Source of the DNA: Phreatobacter sp.
Lineage (GTDB): Bacteria; Pseudomonadota; Alphaproteobacteria; Rhizobiales; Phreatobacteraceae
Direction of reading: 5' to 3'
DNA: 64,000 nt
Assembly: GCF_030691135.1 (NCBI RefSeq)
Contig: NZ_JAUYFA010000057.1
Coordinates: 1 to 64,000, forward strand
Below the pieces are notes generated by a model, which saw only the letters and a program-made list of their open reading frames with translations, had not been told where the DNA came from and searched no databases. Positions 34,414 to 43,692 of the stretch are shown here, in pieces (positions within the stretch are counted from its first letter, which is position 1; each line of letters begins with the position of its first letter). The position numbers were made by a program, and so were the translations under genes.

Positions 34414-35340
34414 CTAGTAGCCACGCGTCCGGTCGACGAGGCCAGGCAAGGCTTCGCCGCGCCGGTGGCGGGCGATCGTGTCGAGCACGAAGCGCACGGC
34501 CGTTTCCGGATGTGTCATGCTGGCAACATGAGGGGTGAGGATGATCTTCTCGTGCTGCCAGAAGGGATGACCTGATGGCAGCGGCTCGGGCTCGGCCACG
34601 TCCAGCATGGCTGCGGAGAGCCGGCCGTCGGCGAGGGCCGCGAGCAGGTCGTCCTGGACGAGATGGCCGCCGCGACCGACATTGACGAGCATGGCGCCCG
34701 CGGGGAGGGCAGAGAACAGGCGCGCGTCGAGAATGCCGCGGGTCTCGTCGGTCAGCGGCAGCAGGCAGACGAGGATGTCGGTGCGGGCGAGGAAGGCCGG
34801 CAGGCTGTCGGCGCCGGCATAGCAGTCGACGCCGTCTATGGCGCGCGCCGAGCGGTTCCAGCCGGCGAGCGGAAAGCCGAAGGCCTGGAGCCGGCCGAGC
34901 ACCGCCTGTCCCAGCTGTCCGAGGCCCATCACGCCGATGCGCCGGTGGGCAGCGGTGGTGATCTGGATTTCCTGCCAGATACCGCGGCGCTGCTGGCTCA
35001 GGAAACGCGGCAGGTCGCGGTGCAGCGCCAGCACCGCCAGCGAGACATATTCGACCATGCTCTCGGCGATATTGGGCTCGAGCATGCGCACCAACGGCAC
35101 ATGGTTGGGCACTTTCGTGAAGTCGAACTGGTCGACGCCGGCGCCGACCGAAAAGACGAGTTCGAGGTTCGGAAAGGTCCCGGCGATGTCGTCCGGCGGC
35201 ACCCAGGTGGCGAGGTAGCGCACGGCGGTCGGGTCGGGAATGTCTGGCCACAGATGGAAGGGCGTATCAGGGGCGATGGCTGCGAAATGGCGCCCCCATT
35301 CGGCACCGCGTACGGGATTGGCCTTGTAGAGAAAGGTCAT
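34414..35340 (-). CDS. D-2-hydroxyacid dehydrogenase, glyoxylate/hydroxypyruvate reductase A-like
   Basis: A 308-residue NAD(P)H-dependent reductase, close to GhrA length. The nucleotide-binding motif VMGLGQLGQAVLGRL lies near residue 142. The catalytic Arg is in VNVGRGGHLV (about 225), Glu in LDVAEPEPLP (about 254) and His in LTPHVASMTHPE (about 273). It interconverts 2-oxo acids and D-2-hydroxyacids. It follows the DAO-type oxidase by 23 bases, so it may reduce the 2-oxo acid that oxidase releases. Confidence 0.92.
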   Translation of the reverse strand: MTFLYKANPVRGAEWGRHFAAIAPDTPFHLWPDIPDPTAVRYLATWVPPDDIAGTFPNLELVFSVGAGVDQFDFTKVPNHVPLVRMLEPNIAESMVEYVSLAVLALHRDLPRFLSQQRRGIWQEIQITTAAHRRIGVMGLGQLGQAVLGRLQAFGFPLAGWNRSARAIDGVDCYAGADSLPAFLARTDILVCLLPLTDETRGILDARLFSALPAGAMLVNVGRGGHLVQDDLLAALADGRLSAAMLDVAEPEPLPSGHPFWQHEKIILTPHVASMTHPETAVRFVLDTIARHRRGEALPGLVDRTRGY

Positions 35341-35363
35341 TTTGGCCTCAGGTCAGGGCGAGC

Positions 35364-36692
35364 TTAGAACAGGCCGACCGGAGCGAGCGGGCGGCCGTCG
35401 ATCAGGCGCTCGTAGGCATAGGCGGCCGGATCGATCAGCGGGGCGTCCCCGGTCACGATGTCGGCGGCGAGCTTGCCGGCACCCGGGCCGATGCCGAAGC
35501 CGTGGCCGGAGAAGCCCGTCGCCAGGAAAAAGCCGGGAAGGGTGTCGACGGCGGAGATGACCGGGATCGTGTCCGGTGTCGTGTCGATCGTGCCGCCCCA
35601 CGCCTCGGCGATCGCGATGCCCTTGAGGTCGGGGTTTGAGGTGATCAGGGCGGCGAGCGCCTCTTCCACCAAGGTCATGTCGGGTGCGGGATCACGGACG
35701 CGCTCGGCCTCGAAGGGCGAGGGGCGGTCCAGCGGCCAATTGGTGCCGCGCAGGAGCTGGTCGAGGAAGGGCTTGCCGAGGGCGATCTTCAGGCCCTTGC
35801 GGCGTTGCCGGTAGGTCGGCAGGAAAGTGCGGGCATAGCGGATCAGGTCGGGTGTGAAATCCACCGTGCCGCGGCCGCGCAGGGCGAGCGTGAAGCCGCC
35901 GTCGAGGCGCTTGCGGATGCAGAAGAAATCCGTGCCGAGGGCACCGGTGGTGATGTCGGGGCCTGGCGTCGTCCGGCAGGCTGTGGCGTTGACGAGGCCG
36001 ACGGGGAGGTCGATGCCGTGGCGGCGGCAGAAGAGCGAGGACCAGGCGCCGCCGGCGAGCAGCACCGAGGAGGTGCGGATCGTGCCCTTCTCGGTGACGA
36101 CGCCGCCGACCCGGCCACCGGCCAGCTCGAGACCTCGGGCGGCACAGCCCTGATGGATGGTGACGCCGTGCTTGCGGGCTGCGGCGGCGAGCGCCGGTAC
36201 GGCCATCGAGGGCTCGGCGCGACCGTCGCTGGGCGTATGCAGGCCACCGACCCAGGTGTCGGCGTTGCCCGGCAGGCGCTCCTGCACCTCGGCAGGGGTC
36301 AGCACCGTGGAATGGACCTGCATGTCGCGGGCGATCTCGGCCCATTTCTCCCAGGCGGCGAGCTCGGCCGGGTTCTTGGTCAGGAAGAGCACGCCGGTGC
36401 GGCGGAACCCGGCATCCTGTCCGGCATCGGCCTGCATCTCCTCCCACAGGCGCAGGGCCTCGCGCGCCAGCGGGATCTCGGCACGGGCGCGGCCCTGCTG
36501 GCGGCACCAGCCCCAGTTGCGGCTCGACTGCTCGCAGCCGACATGGCCCTTCTCGACGAGGGCGACAGAATGGCCCTTCTTCGCCAGGTGATAGGCGGCC
36601 GAGACGCCGATGACCCCGCCGCCGATGACGACGACGTCAGCGCTCTCGGGCAGGCGCTCGTCACCCTGGATACGGTCAAGCGGCGGTGACAT
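35364..36692 (-). CDS. FAD-dependent oxidoreductase (DAO family)
   Basis: A 442-residue flavoenzyme of the D-amino-acid oxidase/dehydrogenase family. The dinucleotide motif VVVIGGGVIGVSAAYHLA starts near residue 19, followed by EQSSRNWGWCRQQGR near 53, which is characteristic of a subfamily often linked to peptide-type transporters. The C-terminal FAD contact FLATGFSGHGFGIGPGAG lies near 395. It oxidises a secondary or primary amine, perhaps a D-amino acid, opine or N-alkyl amino acid. It follows the permease gene by 27 bases within the transport operon. Confidence 0.92.
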   Translation of the reverse strand: MSPPLDRIQGDERLPESADVVVIGGGVIGVSAAYHLAKKGHSVALVEKGHVGCEQSSRNWGWCRQQGRARAEIPLAREALRLWEEMQADAGQDAGFRRTGVLFLTKNPAELAAWEKWAEIARDMQVHSTVLTPAEVQERLPGNADTWVGGLHTPSDGRAEPSMAVPALAAAARKHGVTIHQGCAARGLELAGGRVGGVVTEKGTIRTSSVLLAGGAWSSLFCRRHGIDLPVGLVNATACRTTPGPDITTGALGTDFFCIRKRLDGGFTLALRGRGTVDFTPDLIRYARTFLPTYRQRRKGLKIALGKPFLDQLLRGTNWPLDRPSPFEAERVRDPAPDMTLVEEALAALITSNPDLKGIAIAEAWGGTIDTTPDTIPVISAVDTLPGFFLATGFSGHGFGIGPGAGKLAADIVTGDAPLIDPAAYAYERLIDGRPLAPVGLF

Positions 36693-36719
36693 GGCACGAG
36701 GCTCCTGGCAATCGGTCGG

Positions 36720-37598
36720 TCAGTGGATGTCGAGGCGCGGATCGAGCGCGTCGCGCAAGCCATCGCCGAGGAAGTTGAAGCTGGTCACGGCGAGCGTGAT
36801 GGCGATGCCCGGGGCGATGGCGAGCCAGGGGGCACTGGTCATGTAGATCTGGGCATTGTTGAGCATGTTGCCCCAGCTCGCGGCCGGCGGCTGTATGCCG
36901 TAGCCGAGATAGCTGACATAGGATTCCAGCAGGATCGCCTTGGCCACGTTGAGGGTTGCCGCCACGACGATGGCCGCCATGGCGTTGGGCACCAGTTCCT
37001 TGAACATGATGCGCATGTTGGAGGAGCCGAAGGCGATGGCCGCCGCGGTGAAGTCGCGTTCGCGCAGCGCGCGGACCTGGGCCTCGACGATGCGGGCGAC
37101 ACTCATCCAGGCTGTGACCGAGATCAGGATGGTTGTGGCGATGAGCCCCGGTTCGATCAGTGCCGCCAGCGCCAGCAGCAGGAATATCGCCGGAAAACAG
37201 AGGACCGCATCGACGAAGCGCATCAGGGCGGCACCTAAAATCCCGCCGTAGAAGCCGGCAAAGGTGCCGATGACGATGCCGACCGCCATGGCGATCACCA
37301 TGGCGACGATGCCGATGGTCAGCGAGACGCGGCCGCCCATCATCAGCCGCGCCAGCACGTCGCGGCCGAGTTCGTCGGTGCCGAGCACATGCGCGCCCGT
37401 CAGCGGCGGCGAAAAGCGCTGCATGATGTTGATGAACTTGTCGTCGAAGGGCAGCAGGAACGGCCCGACGAAGGATCCGAACATCAGCAGCGCGATGATG
37501 ATGCCGCCGGCCATGGCGAGCCGGTGGCGGCGAAAGCGCTGCCAGGCGGCCTGGGCCGGCGAGAGGTGGACGGTGTCGGCGGCGTATATGGCGGTCAT
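36720..37598 (-). CDS. Peptide/opine-type ABC transporter permease, DppC type
   Basis: A 292-residue membrane protein. The first hydrophobic segment is near residue 28 (MAGGIIIALLMFGSFVGPFLL), and the DppC signature VLGTDELGRDVLARLMMGGR is near 78-97. The coupling loop REDFTAAAIAFGSS-like RERDFTAAAIAFGSSN lies near 180. It pairs with the DppB-type permease whose stop is 3 bases upstream of its start. No DppD/DppF ATPase gene is in this operon or elsewhere in the window. Confidence 0.93.
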   Translation of the reverse strand: MTAIYAADTVHLSPAQAAWQRFRRHRLAMAGGIIIALLMFGSFVGPFLLPFDDKFINIMQRFSPPLTGAHVLGTDELGRDVLARLMMGGRVSLTIGIVAMVIAMAVGIVIGTFAGFYGGILGAALMRFVDAVLCFPAIFLLLALAALIEPGLIATTILISVTAWMSVARIVEAQVRALRERDFTAAAIAFGSSNMRIMFKELVPNAMAAIVVAATLNVAKAILLESYVSYLGYGIQPPAASWGNMLNNAQIYMTSAPWLAIAPGIAITLAVTSFNFLGDGLRDALDPRLDIH

Positions 37599-37601
37599 GG
37601 C

Positions 37602-38555
37602 TCAGCCCACCCGGATGCGCGGATCGACCACCGCATAGAGCATGTCGGCGATGAGCGAGCCGAGCAGCACCATGGTGGCGGAGAACATGAGGATGCCCAT
37701 CACGACCGGATAATCGCGATAGCCGATGGAATCGAGGAAGAGCCGTCCCATCCCCGGCCAGGTAAAGACCGTCTCGGTGACCAGTGCGCCGCCGAGCAGG
37801 GTGGGGAACTGCAGGCCCGCCACGGTGATCATCGGCAGGAGGGCGTTGCGCAGGGCGTGCTGGGACAGGATGCGCCATTCGGGCAGGCCCTTGGCGCGGG
37901 CGGTGCGGATATAGTCCTGGTTGATGACGTCAAGCATGGAGGACCGCATGAACCGGCCCCACATGGCGGTTTCCACCAGCGCCAGAACCAGGGCCGGCGC
38001 GATCAGGTGATGCAGCATGTCGAGCAGTGAGCCCTCGGCGCCGACCGTTTGGCGGTTGCCGGAGGGCAGCCAGCCGAGCGTCACCGAGAACAGGTAGATG
38101 GCGATCAGGCCGAACCAGAAGGTCGGGATCGACAGGGCCACCATGGCGCCGACGGTGGCGAGCTGGTCGAAGATCGAGTAGCGGCGGATCGCGCCGAGGA
38201 CCCCGATCCAGCAGCCGAGAATGACGGCGATGACGGTGGCGGTGGCCATCAGTTCCACCGTCGCGCCGACATGCGCGCCGATGATCTTCAGGACCGGCTC
38301 GCCGTCCCGGTAGGAGACGCCCCAGTCGCCGCGCAGCATCCGCCACAGCCAGTCCGCATATTGGACGGGCAGCGGCCGGTCGAGTCCGAGCTGGCTTGTG
38401 ATGCGGTCGAGATCCTCCTGCGTCATCTGCGACGACAGGGCGAATTGCGACAGCGGCCCGCCGGGGGCGAGGTGCAGGATCGCAAACCCCAGCATCGAGA
38501 CGATGAAGAGCAGCAGAACCGCCTGGCCCAGGCGGTTGACGAGATAGCGCGCCAT
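37602..38555 (-). CDS. Peptide/opine-type ABC transporter permease, DppB type
   Basis: A 317-residue membrane protein with about six hydrophobic segments. The N-terminal segment AVLLLFIVSMLGFAILHLAPGG is typical of DppB/OppB, and TARAKGLPEWRILSQHALRNALLPM near residue 215 is the coupling loop signature. It forms the channel with DppC and lies 27 bases after the binding-protein stop. Confidence 0.94.
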   Translation of the reverse strand: MARYLVNRLGQAVLLLFIVSMLGFAILHLAPGGPLSQFALSSQMTQEDLDRITSQLGLDRPLPVQYADWLWRMLRGDWGVSYRDGEPVLKIIGAHVGATVELMATATVIAVILGCWIGVLGAIRRYSIFDQLATVGAMVALSIPTFWFGLIAIYLFSVTLGWLPSGNRQTVGAEGSLLDMLHHLIAPALVLALVETAMWGRFMRSSMLDVINQDYIRTARAKGLPEWRILSQHALRNALLPMITVAGLQFPTLLGGALVTETVFTWPGMGRLFLDSIGYRDYPVVMGILMFSATMVLLGSLIADMLYAVVDPRIRVG

Positions 38556-38582
38556 GTCAGCCGATCCGGCCCGGCGACGGGA

Positions 38583-40274
38583 TCAGGCCCAGTACCATTC
38601 GCGGATGTTCCAGCAATTGGTGGAGGTGTTGGCGTTCGGACGGAAGCCGCGGAGATTGGCCTTGAGGCCCTCCGAGATCACCCCCTGGTAGAGCGGCAGG
38701 ATCGCCAGATCGGCGCGGATGATCTTCTGCAACTGCCCGTAGCTCGCCTTGCGCGCGGCGAGGTCGAACTGCGTCGCGCCGAGGGCGAGCAGCCGGTCAG
38801 CCTCGGGGTTCTGGTACTGGTAGGTGTTGAAGCCGCGGCCGCCCTTGGCCGGAATGGCGCCGGAGCCGAAGCGCGGCGTGACGTCAGGATCGGCCCCGAG
38901 CATGAAGTTGACCGAGACCAGGGCGGAGTTGAATTTCGACTGCTGCCAGAACTCGCCCCACATGACTGCCGGCGGCATGTTCTGGATCCGCATGGCGGCT
39001 CCAATCCCCCGCCAGTCCTGGATCAGGAGCTGCTGTGTCTGCTCGCGGACGGCGTTGCCAGAGGTGGTCGAGTTTGTGAACTCGATGCGCACGCCACCCT
39101 TGGCGCGAATGCCGTCGGAACCGCGTACCCAGCCGGCGGCATCGAGAAGCGCGTTGGCCTTGGCCGGGTCATAGACATGGGCGGGCAGACCCTGCTGGAA
39201 CGACCAGCCCTGCTGCGGCACGAAGGTCTCGGTCGGCGAAGGCAGCCCGTAGTTCAGGGCATCGATGATCGCCTTCTTGTTGACCGCCATGTAGAGCGCC
39301 TCACGCACGGTCTTGTCCGCGAGAGCGCCGAATTCGAGGTTCGGCGCGATGTGCTCTACGGAGGACGTGGAGGAGACGACGACCGTGCGGTCGCGCAGCG
39401 TCCGCGCCTCGGCGACGAAATTGGGCAGGATTCCCTGGATACCGGTATAGTCCACTTGGCCGGTGCGGAACTGGGTGTAGAGCACGGTCAGGTCGGAAAT
39501 GTACTTGAAGATCAGCCGCTCAACATAGGGGCCCTTGCCGTGATAGGCGGTGTTGGCGGTGAGCAGGATGTTGTCGCCGGGCGTGCGCGAGCCCCAGCGG
39601 AAAGGGCCGGTGCCGATGGGCGCGTTGTTCATCGGCGAGGCGTTCAGGTCCGGCGCCTTTTCCAGGATGTGCTTGGGCACGAGAAACGTCAGCGACAGGA
39701 TCGACAGATAGGGCGAATAGGGCGCGTCCATGCGCCAGTGGATCTCGTCCGGACCGACGACCGTGATGTCCTTGACGAGGCTGTGGCCGACGCGGTTGCG
39801 GACGCGGAAATTGGGGTTGTTGATGAGCTCCAGCGAATATTTGACGTCCTCGGCGGTGAAGGCCGTGCCGTCGTGCCACTTCACCCCGGTCCGCAGCTTG
39901 ATCTTCCAGGTCAGTCCATCGGCCGACAGGCCGCCATTGGCGACGGTGGGCACCTCGCGGGCGAGATCTGGCACGAAGTTGCCGTCCGGGTCGATGTACC
40001 AGAGCGTCGAAAAGAGCTGCCACCACACCGCCTGGTCGACCTCGATGCCCGGCATGAGCGGGTTGAAGACCGTCGGTTCCTGCGACAGGGCCGCGACGAT
40101 CTGACCGCGGGGACGGTCCGGAGGCGTCCCGGGTCGGGCACCCTGCGCGAGAAGCTGCCCGGATGTGGCGAGGCCCGCCGCCGCGCCGGCTCCGAGGACC
40201 ATCAGGGTGCGCCGGCTCGGCTGCATACCGTTGGTCCACAGACCGCTCGTGCCATGCTTCGTGTCGTCGGCCAT
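38583..40274 (-). CDS. Peptide/opine-type ABC transporter substrate-binding protein (SBP family 5)
   Basis: A 563-residue periplasmic receptor of the DppA/OppA family. The signal peptide has a twin-arginine motif (PSRRTLMVLGAGAAAGLA) about 20 residues in. DGLTWKIKLRTGVKWHDGTAFTAEDV near residue 115 is the family signature. The start MADDTKHG was chosen for the GGAAGGGGG ribosome binding site ahead of it; a longer frame reaches into the regulator's promoter region. It opens the operon that continues to the permeases, DAO oxidase and hydroxyacid dehydrogenase. Ligand is likely a modified amino acid or small peptide. Confidence 0.92.
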   Translation of the reverse strand: MADDTKHGTSGLWTNGMQPSRRTLMVLGAGAAAGLATSGQLLAQGARPGTPPDRPRGQIVAALSQEPTVFNPLMPGIEVDQAVWWQLFSTLWYIDPDGNFVPDLAREVPTVANGGLSADGLTWKIKLRTGVKWHDGTAFTAEDVKYSLELINNPNFRVRNRVGHSLVKDITVVGPDEIHWRMDAPYSPYLSILSLTFLVPKHILEKAPDLNASPMNNAPIGTGPFRWGSRTPGDNILLTANTAYHGKGPYVERLIFKYISDLTVLYTQFRTGQVDYTGIQGILPNFVAEARTLRDRTVVVSSTSSVEHIAPNLEFGALADKTVREALYMAVNKKAIIDALNYGLPSPTETFVPQQGWSFQQGLPAHVYDPAKANALLDAAGWVRGSDGIRAKGGVRIEFTNSTTSGNAVREQTQQLLIQDWRGIGAAMRIQNMPPAVMWGEFWQQSKFNSALVSVNFMLGADPDVTPRFGSGAIPAKGGRGFNTYQYQNPEADRLLALGATQFDLAARKASYGQLQKIIRADLAILPLYQGVISEGLKANLRGFRPNANTSTNCWNIREWYWA

Positions 40275-40520
40275 CGTCCAGCCCCCTTCCGTTGCCCGCG
40301 GCATGGCGGCGCCGTTCGCCGGAAAAGAACCGGCGCCCGGCGGATCAGCGTCCGCAGCGTTCAGTGGTCTTGAATTATCGAGAACAAACTTCAACACTGC
40401 TAAACAGGGCTGTCAATGGCACCCTGCGCTTTGCTCGTCTGTTTACGGAGATGATCTCCCGAGGCCGTCCGGATGGCAAAGACGAGACCAGTCAGGGGCC
40501 ACCCCCGGGAAGGACGTCGC
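40275..40520. promoter_or_regulatory. Divergent control region of the Dpp-type operon and XRE-cupin gene
   Basis: This 246-base gap contains a relatively AT-rich section at about 40370-40440. Within it TTGAA-N15-TTCAA (40370-40394) forms an imperfectly supported inverted repeat that could be an operator for the adjacent XRE-cupin regulator. No convincing -35/-10 pair was assigned. Confidence 0.3.
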
Positions 40521-41138
40521 ATGAGCGGTCGAGGCAGCACGGGTCGGGCCGGAGCAGCAGGGGCGAGTGCCACCGTGGCCGAGGACGATAGCGACCAGCG
40601 CCTCGGCGAGACCATCCGCATGATGCGACAGCGCGCCGGGCTGTCGATCCAGGAGGTGGCGAAGACGACAGGCCTGTCGACAGGCATGATCAGCCAGGTC
40701 GAACGGGCGCTGGCGACGCCCTCGGTCCGGACGCTGCGTCTGCTCAGCATCGCGCTCGGCGTGCCGATCTCCTATTTCTTCGAGGACCACGAGCCGGTCT
40801 CGCCGGTCCGTTACATCGTGCGCAAGAACGATCGCCGTCTTCTGCGGCTGACCGCCAGTGGCGTCGTCAAGGAAGCACTGACGCCGGCCGAGAAGGGCGA
40901 GATCGAGTTCTACGAGCTCACCCTCAATCCCGGCGGATCGTCTGGGACCGACTTCGTCCGCCACAGCGGCGAGAAGGCCGGCTATGTACTGGCCGGACGG
41001 CTCAGGCTCTGGCTCGATCACGAGGCCCATGTGCTCGAGCCCGGCGACAGTTTTCGTTTCCCCTCGACCGTGCCACACATGTTCGACAACCCGACGCAAC
41101 AGGTCGCTCGCGTCATCTGGGTGACGACGCTCGGGTGA
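40521..41138 (+). CDS. XRE family regulator with cupin sensor domain
   Basis: A 205-residue regulator. A disordered Gly/Ser/Ala-rich start precedes a helix-turn-helix at about residues 30-85 (GLSIQEVAKTTGLSTGMISQVE), then a cupin domain at about 100-200 (GEKAGYVLAGRLRLWLDHEAHVLEPGDSF split across the barrel). The domain pair is typical of regulators of amino-acid and polyamine catabolism such as PuuR. The ATG at MSGRGS has a GGAAGGA ribosome binding site; another start lies 48 bases upstream. It is divergent from the Dpp-type operon, its probable target. Confidence 0.93.
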   Translation: MSGRGSTGRAGAAGASATVAEDDSDQRLGETIRMMRQRAGLSIQEVAKTTGLSTGMISQVERALATPSVRTLRLLSIALGVPISYFFEDHEPVSPVRYIVRKNDRRLLRLTASGVVKEALTPAEKGEIEFYELTLNPGGSSGTDFVRHSGEKAGYVLAGRLRLWLDHEAHVLEPGDSFRFPSTVPHMFDNPTQQVARVIWVTTLG

Positions 41139-41148
41139 CGCCGACCAA

Positions 41149-41168
41149 CGGCCGCGAAGACGCGGCCG
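41149..41168. terminator. Possible bidirectional terminator hairpin
   Basis: A perfect 8-base stem CGGCCGCG/CGCGGCCG with an AAGA loop sits between the convergent XRE-cupin and glutamine-type ATPase genes. It has no T-run on either strand, so termination strength is uncertain. Confidence 0.4.
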
Positions 41169-41210
41169 CCTCGCGGTCATTCTCCGGCAAGAAGCTGCGC
41201 TGCACGTGAC

Positions 41211-41984
41211 CTAATGGATCGTCGCGAGGAACGCCTTCAGCCTGGCGCTGGGCTGGTCGCGGAAAAAGGTCTCCGGATCCGCCTCGCAATCGACCTTGCC
41301 GTCTTCCATCAGGACGACACGGTCCGAGACCTGGCGGGCGAAGGCCATTTCGTGAGTCACCACGATCATGGTCATGCCGGACCTGGCGAGGTCGGCGATG
41401 ACGTTCAGGACCTCGCCGGTCGTCTCCGGGTCGAGGGCGCTGGTCGGCTCGTCGAACAGCATCAGGTCCGGCTTCATGGCGAGGGCGCGGGCGATGGCCG
41501 CGCGCTGCTGCTGCCCGCCGGAGAGCTTCATCGGATAGGCGTGGGCCTTTTCAGAAAGGCCGACGCGTTCGAGGAGAGCCATCGCTGTCGCCTCGGCCTC
41601 GACCCGGCGTTGGCCGAGCACGAGCATCGGGGCTTCGATGATGTTTTCCAGCACGGTCATGTGCCAGAACAGGTTGAATTGCTGGAAAACCATGCCAATG
41701 TTGCGGCGCTGCGCGACGATGCGGCGGTTGGGCAGCGGCACGAGCCTGCCGCCCCGGTCCTCGAAGCCGATGAGCTCGCCGCCGACGTGGATACGGCCCT
41801 TCTGATAGGTCTCGAGCTGGTTGATGCAGCGCAGAAAGGTGCTTTTCCCCGAGCCGGACGGGCCGATGATGGACAGGACCTCGCCGCGCCCGACATGCAG
41901 GCTGACGCCTTTCAGGACCTCGTTCTGCCCGAACCACTTGTGCACGTTCTCGGCGCGCACCAGGGCCCCATCCACGTCCGTCAT
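41211..41984 (-). CDS. Amino-acid-type ABC transporter ATP-binding protein (GlnQ/HisP class)
   Basis: A 257-residue ATPase. Walker A IIGPSGSGKSTFLR lies near residue 39, the Q-loop MVFQQFNLFWHMTVLEN near 97, the signature LSGGQQQRAAIARAL near 153 and LMLFDEPTSALDPE follows. These are the standard polar-amino-acid importer motifs. Its start overlaps the permease stop by three bases. It is last in the binding protein-permease-ATPase unit. Confidence 0.95.
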   Translation of the reverse strand: MTDVDGALVRAENVHKWFGQNEVLKGVSLHVGRGEVLSIIGPSGSGKSTFLRCINQLETYQKGRIHVGGELIGFEDRGGRLVPLPNRRIVAQRRNIGMVFQQFNLFWHMTVLENIIEAPMLVLGQRRVEAEATAMALLERVGLSEKAHAYPMKLSGGQQQRAAIARALAMKPDLMLFDEPTSALDPETTGEVLNVIADLARSGMTMIVVTHEMAFARQVSDRVVLMEDGKVDCEADPETFFRDQPSARLKAFLATIH

Positions 41985-42769
41985 CAGCGCCGCTCCATGG
42001 CGGCATCACCCCGGGGCCAGAGGTAGTATCCGATCTTCGCGAACAGCGTCGTCGGTTGCTCGTCGCGCTCATGGCGGCGCAGACGGGCTTCGATCAGGCC
42101 CTGGATGACATTCCACACCGTCGTGAGCGCCAGGTAGGTGATCGAGACGACGATGAGCAGCTCGAAGGTCTTGAAGGTGGTCGCTGACATGCTCTCTGTG
42201 AGCTGGAAGATTTCCTGCACGCCGATGACGCTGGCGAGCGAGGTCGTCTTCAGGAGGTGGTTGAAGTCGTTGCCGAGCGGCGGAACGATGACCCGCGTGG
42301 CCTGCGGCAGGATGATGCGCCGGGTGAGCTGGAACGTGCCCATGCCGAGTGATTTCGCCGCCTCGATCTGGCCGCGCTGAACCGCCTGGATGCCGTTGCG
42401 CACGATTTCGGCCATGTAGGCGCCTTCGTGAATGGCGAGGCCCAGCACCGCCGCCTGGAAGGAAGCGGACATGGTGATGCCGAAGAGGGTGATGTCGGAG
42501 AAGCGAAAAAATCCGGCAGCCGCGAGGCCGGAGAAGAATAAGACAAGCAGAACCAGCACGGGAATGCCGCGGATCAGCCAGACGTAGAAGGCGCAGACGG
42601 CTCTGATCGGGGCGAATTTCGACAGCCGTCCGAAGCCGACGAGAACGCCAATGACCAGGCCGAGAAGCATGGCGAGGACGGCCATGAGGACCGTCCTGCC
42701 GAGCGCGATCATGTAGAGGTCTCCCGGATCCGTGAGCCGGCTCCAGAAGAAAGGCCAGTCGAAACCCAT
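41984..42769 (-). CDS. Amino-acid-type ABC transporter permease (HisM/GlnP class)
   Basis: A 261-residue membrane protein with about five hydrophobic segments. FYVWLIRGIPVLVLLVLFF near residue 70 and the coupling loop RGQIEAAKSLGMGTFQ near 140, followed by RRIILPQATRVIVPPLGN, define the class. The start MGFDWPFFW shares one base with the binding-protein stop. Only one permease gene is present, so the channel is probably a homodimer. Confidence 0.94.
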   Translation of the reverse strand: MGFDWPFFWSRLTDPGDLYMIALGRTVLMAVLAMLLGLVIGVLVGFGRLSKFAPIRAVCAFYVWLIRGIPVLVLLVLFFSGLAAAGFFRFSDITLFGITMSASFQAAVLGLAIHEGAYMAEIVRNGIQAVQRGQIEAAKSLGMGTFQLTRRIILPQATRVIVPPLGNDFNHLLKTTSLASVIGVQEIFQLTESMSATTFKTFELLIVVSITYLALTTVWNVIQGLIEARLRRHERDEQPTTLFAKIGYYLWPRGDAAMERR

Positions 42770-43629
42770 CAGAGTTCGGAGCCCTGCATCGCCCACTTGT
42801 CGATGAGGCGCTTGTAGGTGCCGTCGGCGACGATCGAATCGAAACTCTGCTTCATCGGGTTGAGGAGTTCCGTGTTTCCCTTGCGCAGGCCGATGCCGGT
42901 GCCGATGAGACCGAAGGGCTCGCCCAGCGGCTTGAAGTCGTTCGGACGCAGGCCGACATAGTAGGAGGCCGCCGTCGTCGTGGTGCCGAGGGCCTCGATC
43001 TGGCCGGTGGCCAGCTGCTGGAAGGTCTCGGTCGTCGTCGGCAGGACGACGAGATTGATCTCCGGCTTGCCCTCGGCCTTCAGTTTGACGTTCGCCTCAT
43101 TCACCAGATTGTGGATCGTGGTGCCGTTCGGCACGGCCATCTTCCGGCCCGACAGGCCTTCCAGCGAGGTCGCCTGCAGCGTTGAGGCCTTGGTCGTGAC
43201 GAGCCGCTGGCCGGTGCGCGAGAAGGGGATCATGTCGATGATCTCGAGGCGTTCGGGGCGGATGAAGAGTTCCTGCATCAGGGCGTCGCACTGCTGCGCC
43301 TGCAGCGCCGGAATGAGGCCGACGAAACGGAGCTGCACCCAGTTGACCCGCAGGCCCATGCGCGTGGCGATCTCGGTGCCGAGTTCGATCTCGAAGCCGG
43401 TTGGCCGCTGCTGATTGTCATAGAAGGCGCGCGGCGGGTTATCGATGGTCGCGCAATAGGTGATGACGCCCTTGGCGGCGAGTGCCGCCGGCGGCTGGAA
43501 GCGCGCTTGCGCCACGGCCCGGCCGGCGATGAGCGGCGTCGCCACGGCACCGGCGATGCCGCCGAGAACGACCCGGCGGTCGAGAACGGGAATGCCCGGC
43601 TTCGCCGGCGTGGAGTTGGAATCCGACAT
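42769..43629 (-). CDS. Amino-acid-type ABC transporter substrate-binding protein (SBP family 3)
   Basis: A 286-residue periplasmic receptor. The signal region DRRVVLGGIAGAVATPLIAG has paired arginines before a hydrophobic stretch, ending near AVAQ at residue 40. RPTGFEIELGTEIATRMGLRVNW-type residues near 72-95 are the family-3 hallmark. It opens the importer unit. The adjacent sugar-type catabolic genes raise the possibility that the ligand is not an ordinary amino acid. Confidence 0.93.
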   Translation of the reverse strand: MSDSNSTPAKPGIPVLDRRVVLGGIAGAVATPLIAGRAVAQARFQPPAALAAKGVITYCATIDNPPRAFYDNQQRPTGFEIELGTEIATRMGLRVNWVQLRFVGLIPALQAQQCDALMQELFIRPERLEIIDMIPFSRTGQRLVTTKASTLQATSLEGLSGRKMAVPNGTTIHNLVNEANVKLKAEGKPEINLVVLPTTTETFQQLATGQIEALGTTTTAASYYVGLRPNDFKPLGEPFGLIGTGIGLRKGNTELLNPMKQSFDSIVADGTYKRLIDKWAMQGSEL

Positions 43630-43692
43630 GACGCTATCCCTCTGGCTTCGTTTGGAGTTGTTGGTCGTGACGCAGGAACGATCAGGATGATG

